Shown here: positions 4,358 through 5,216 of the stretch, in pieces | How the letters are laid out: every line of letters begins with the position of its first letter | Numbering within the stretch: position 1 is the first letter of the stretch | Assembly: GCA_937875615.1 (NCBI GenBank) | Contig: CALNBU010000813.1 | Coordinates: 1-5,216, forward strand | Direction of reading: 5' to 3' | Source: an uncultured Archangium sp. | GTDB lineage: Bacteria; Myxococcota; Myxococcia; Myxococcales; Myxococcaceae | DNA: 5,216 bases | Position numbers and translations under genes: made by a program | The notes under the pieces: generated by a model | What the model was told of the DNA's origin: nothing | Database searches by the model: none | Seen by the model: the letters and a program-made list of their open reading frames with translations, nothing else

Positions 4358-5216
4358 GTGGGACGCAGGCTGCTGTACCTGATGACGGCGGTGATGTTGC
4401 TGGTGACGCTCGGCGTGCTCTTCGTCGACGGCCGCATTCCGGCAGGTGTGCCAGAGAGCGCGCCGGCCTACGCGCCCACCGGTTTCGCGCAGGTGCTGCG
4501 CGCCGTCGACGCGCGAGGCCAGGTCGACCTCGCGCAACTCAAGGCAGAGCACGCGAAGCTGACGGCCTTCCTCGCGTCGCTGGCGGTGGTCTCGCCCGAC
4601 ACCCGGCCCGAGGACTTCCCGTCGCACGAGGCCCGGCTGGCGTACTGGCTCAACGCCTACCACGCGCTGGTGCTGCGCGAGTTGCTCGACGTGCGCGGCG
4701 CGCGGCTCCCCTGGGCCGCCCGATTCTCGCGGGGCGCGTCCATCGGAGGCCTCTGGTTGACGCGCTTTTCCCTCGAACGCAACGAGCTCCAGGCGGCCGG
4801 CGACGCGCGGGTGTGGCTGGCGCTCTTCGATGGCACGCGCGGCGCGGGCGTGCTCGACGCGGTGCCCTTCGACGGCGACACGCTCAAGGGCCAGCTCGAC
4901 GACGCCGCCAGGCGCTTCATTCGTCGCCGCGGCACGGTGCGCATCGAGGGCGCCGCGGTGTGGTTGCACCCGGTCTTCAGCGAGCGCCGCGAGGACTTCC
5001 TCGCCGCGCTCCCCGACGAGCGAAAGCACGTGCTGCAGGTGGTGTGGGCCTTTCTCCCGGAGGATTGCTCCGAGGGGGTGGCCGGGTGCCCGACGCGGAG
5101 CGAGCTGGACCGGGTTTGTGGTCCCCGCTTCGACCGCTGCGAGGTGCGTTTCGCGGAGCGGGAGGCGGCGCTGGCGGTCAAGAACACCTTCAGGGGGGCG
5201 CCCGGGAAGATCACCG
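4358..5216 (+). CDS. DUF547-domain protein, membrane-anchored or exported (partial, C-terminus missing)
   Basis: The frame is open from a GTG at 4358 to the right edge (286 codons, no stop). Residues 1-25 (two Arg, then LLYLMTAVMLLVTLGVLFV) form a signal anchor or signal peptide, so the rest should face the periplasm. The DUF547 signature is clear: FAQVLRAVDARGQVDLAQLK at 43-62 and EARLAYWLNAYHALVLRELL at 91-110, equivalent to the family's W-[IL]-N-A-Y-N-A-L motif. LHPVFSERREDF (203-214) matches the family's KIFKWYxxDF block. Between these, where relatives read HFALxCASxxCP, this protein has VWLALFDGTRGAGVL (152-166), with no Cys or His. After the domain come four cysteines (237, 244, 254, 261) that could pair as disulfides. 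DUF547 has no settled activity. No good ribosome site precedes the GTG; an ATG at 4382 is in frame but would cut the signal sequence. The gene starts 82 bp after the ComEA-like gene. Confidence 0.83.
   Translation, partial: MGRRLLYLMTAVMLLVTLGVLFVDGRIPAGVPESAPAYAPTGFAQVLRAVDARGQVDLAQLKAEHAKLTAFLASLAVVSPDTRPEDFPSHEARLAYWLNAYHALVLRELLDVRGARLPWAARFSRGASIGGLWLTRFSLERNELQAAGDARVWLALFDGTRGAGVLDAVPFDGDTLKGQLDDAARRFIRRRGTVRIEGAAVWLHPVFSERREDFLAALPDERKHVLQVVWAFLPEDCSEGVAGCPTRSELDRVCGPRFDRCEVRFAEREAALAVKNTFRGAPGKIT

Noticed and set aside
4199..5029. 276-codon minus-strand frame opposite the DUF547 gene
   Set aside because: The plus frame shows a signal anchor and DUF547 motifs; the minus frame is an Arg/Glu/Ala-rich shadow.

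Overview
The window is a stretch of very GC-rich, densely coding bacterial chromosome, with strong third-position G/C bias. The proteins are envelope-oriented and Gram-negative in type: a lipoprotein, an ExbB/ExbD/TonB energy-transduction set and a periplasmic ComEA-like protein. Base composition, the Gly/Asp/Ala/Thr-rich lipoprotein linker, the style of the TonB protein and the small protein beside ComEA all suggest a myxobacterium (Myxococcota). That assignment is an inference from style, not from a marker gene.

Layout from left to right. Bases 1-164 (minus) hold the N-terminal end of a putative lipoprotein whose mature part opens into DATGGG hexapeptide repeats; the gene runs off the left edge. 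A 130-bp divergent intergenic region with a 14-bp palindrome follows. Next come two paralogous membrane PH-domain (bPH2/DUF304, YdbS/YdbT-like) genes, 295-816 and 816-1505, overlapping by one base. After 54 bp comes a compact three-gene unit: ExbB/TolQ-type proton channel (1560-2225), ExbD/TolR-type subunit (2229-2657) and TonB-type energy transducer (2673-3458). The residues known to matter for proton-motive-force coupling are all present (ExbB Thr141, Glu172 and Thr177; ExbD Asp22; the TonB Ser24/His28 pair). No TonB-dependent receptor lies inside the window.

A 167-bp gap (3459-3625) is the main regulatory region. It carries a 12-bp near-perfect direct repeat with a 21-bp period and a good match to a sigma-54 -24/-12 promoter. 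The gap leads to a two-gene unit: an 80-residue protein of unknown function (3626-3868), then, 2 bp later, a secreted ComEA-like helix-hairpin-helix protein (3871-4275). The last gene (4358 to the right edge, incomplete) encodes a membrane-anchored or exported DUF547 protein. Its N-terminal DUF547 signature is clear, but the Cys-containing core motif usual in the family is replaced.

How the genes fit together: all recognisable products except the 80-residue protein are predicted to sit in or beyond the inner membrane, so this is an envelope neighbourhood. ExbB, ExbD and TonB should form one complex. The PH pair probably forms a membrane complex of its own. The 80-residue protein and the ComEA-like protein are probably co-transcribed. 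The least-described parts are this last pair with its candidate sigma-54 control, the shared C-terminal tail of the PH pair, and the altered DUF547 protein.
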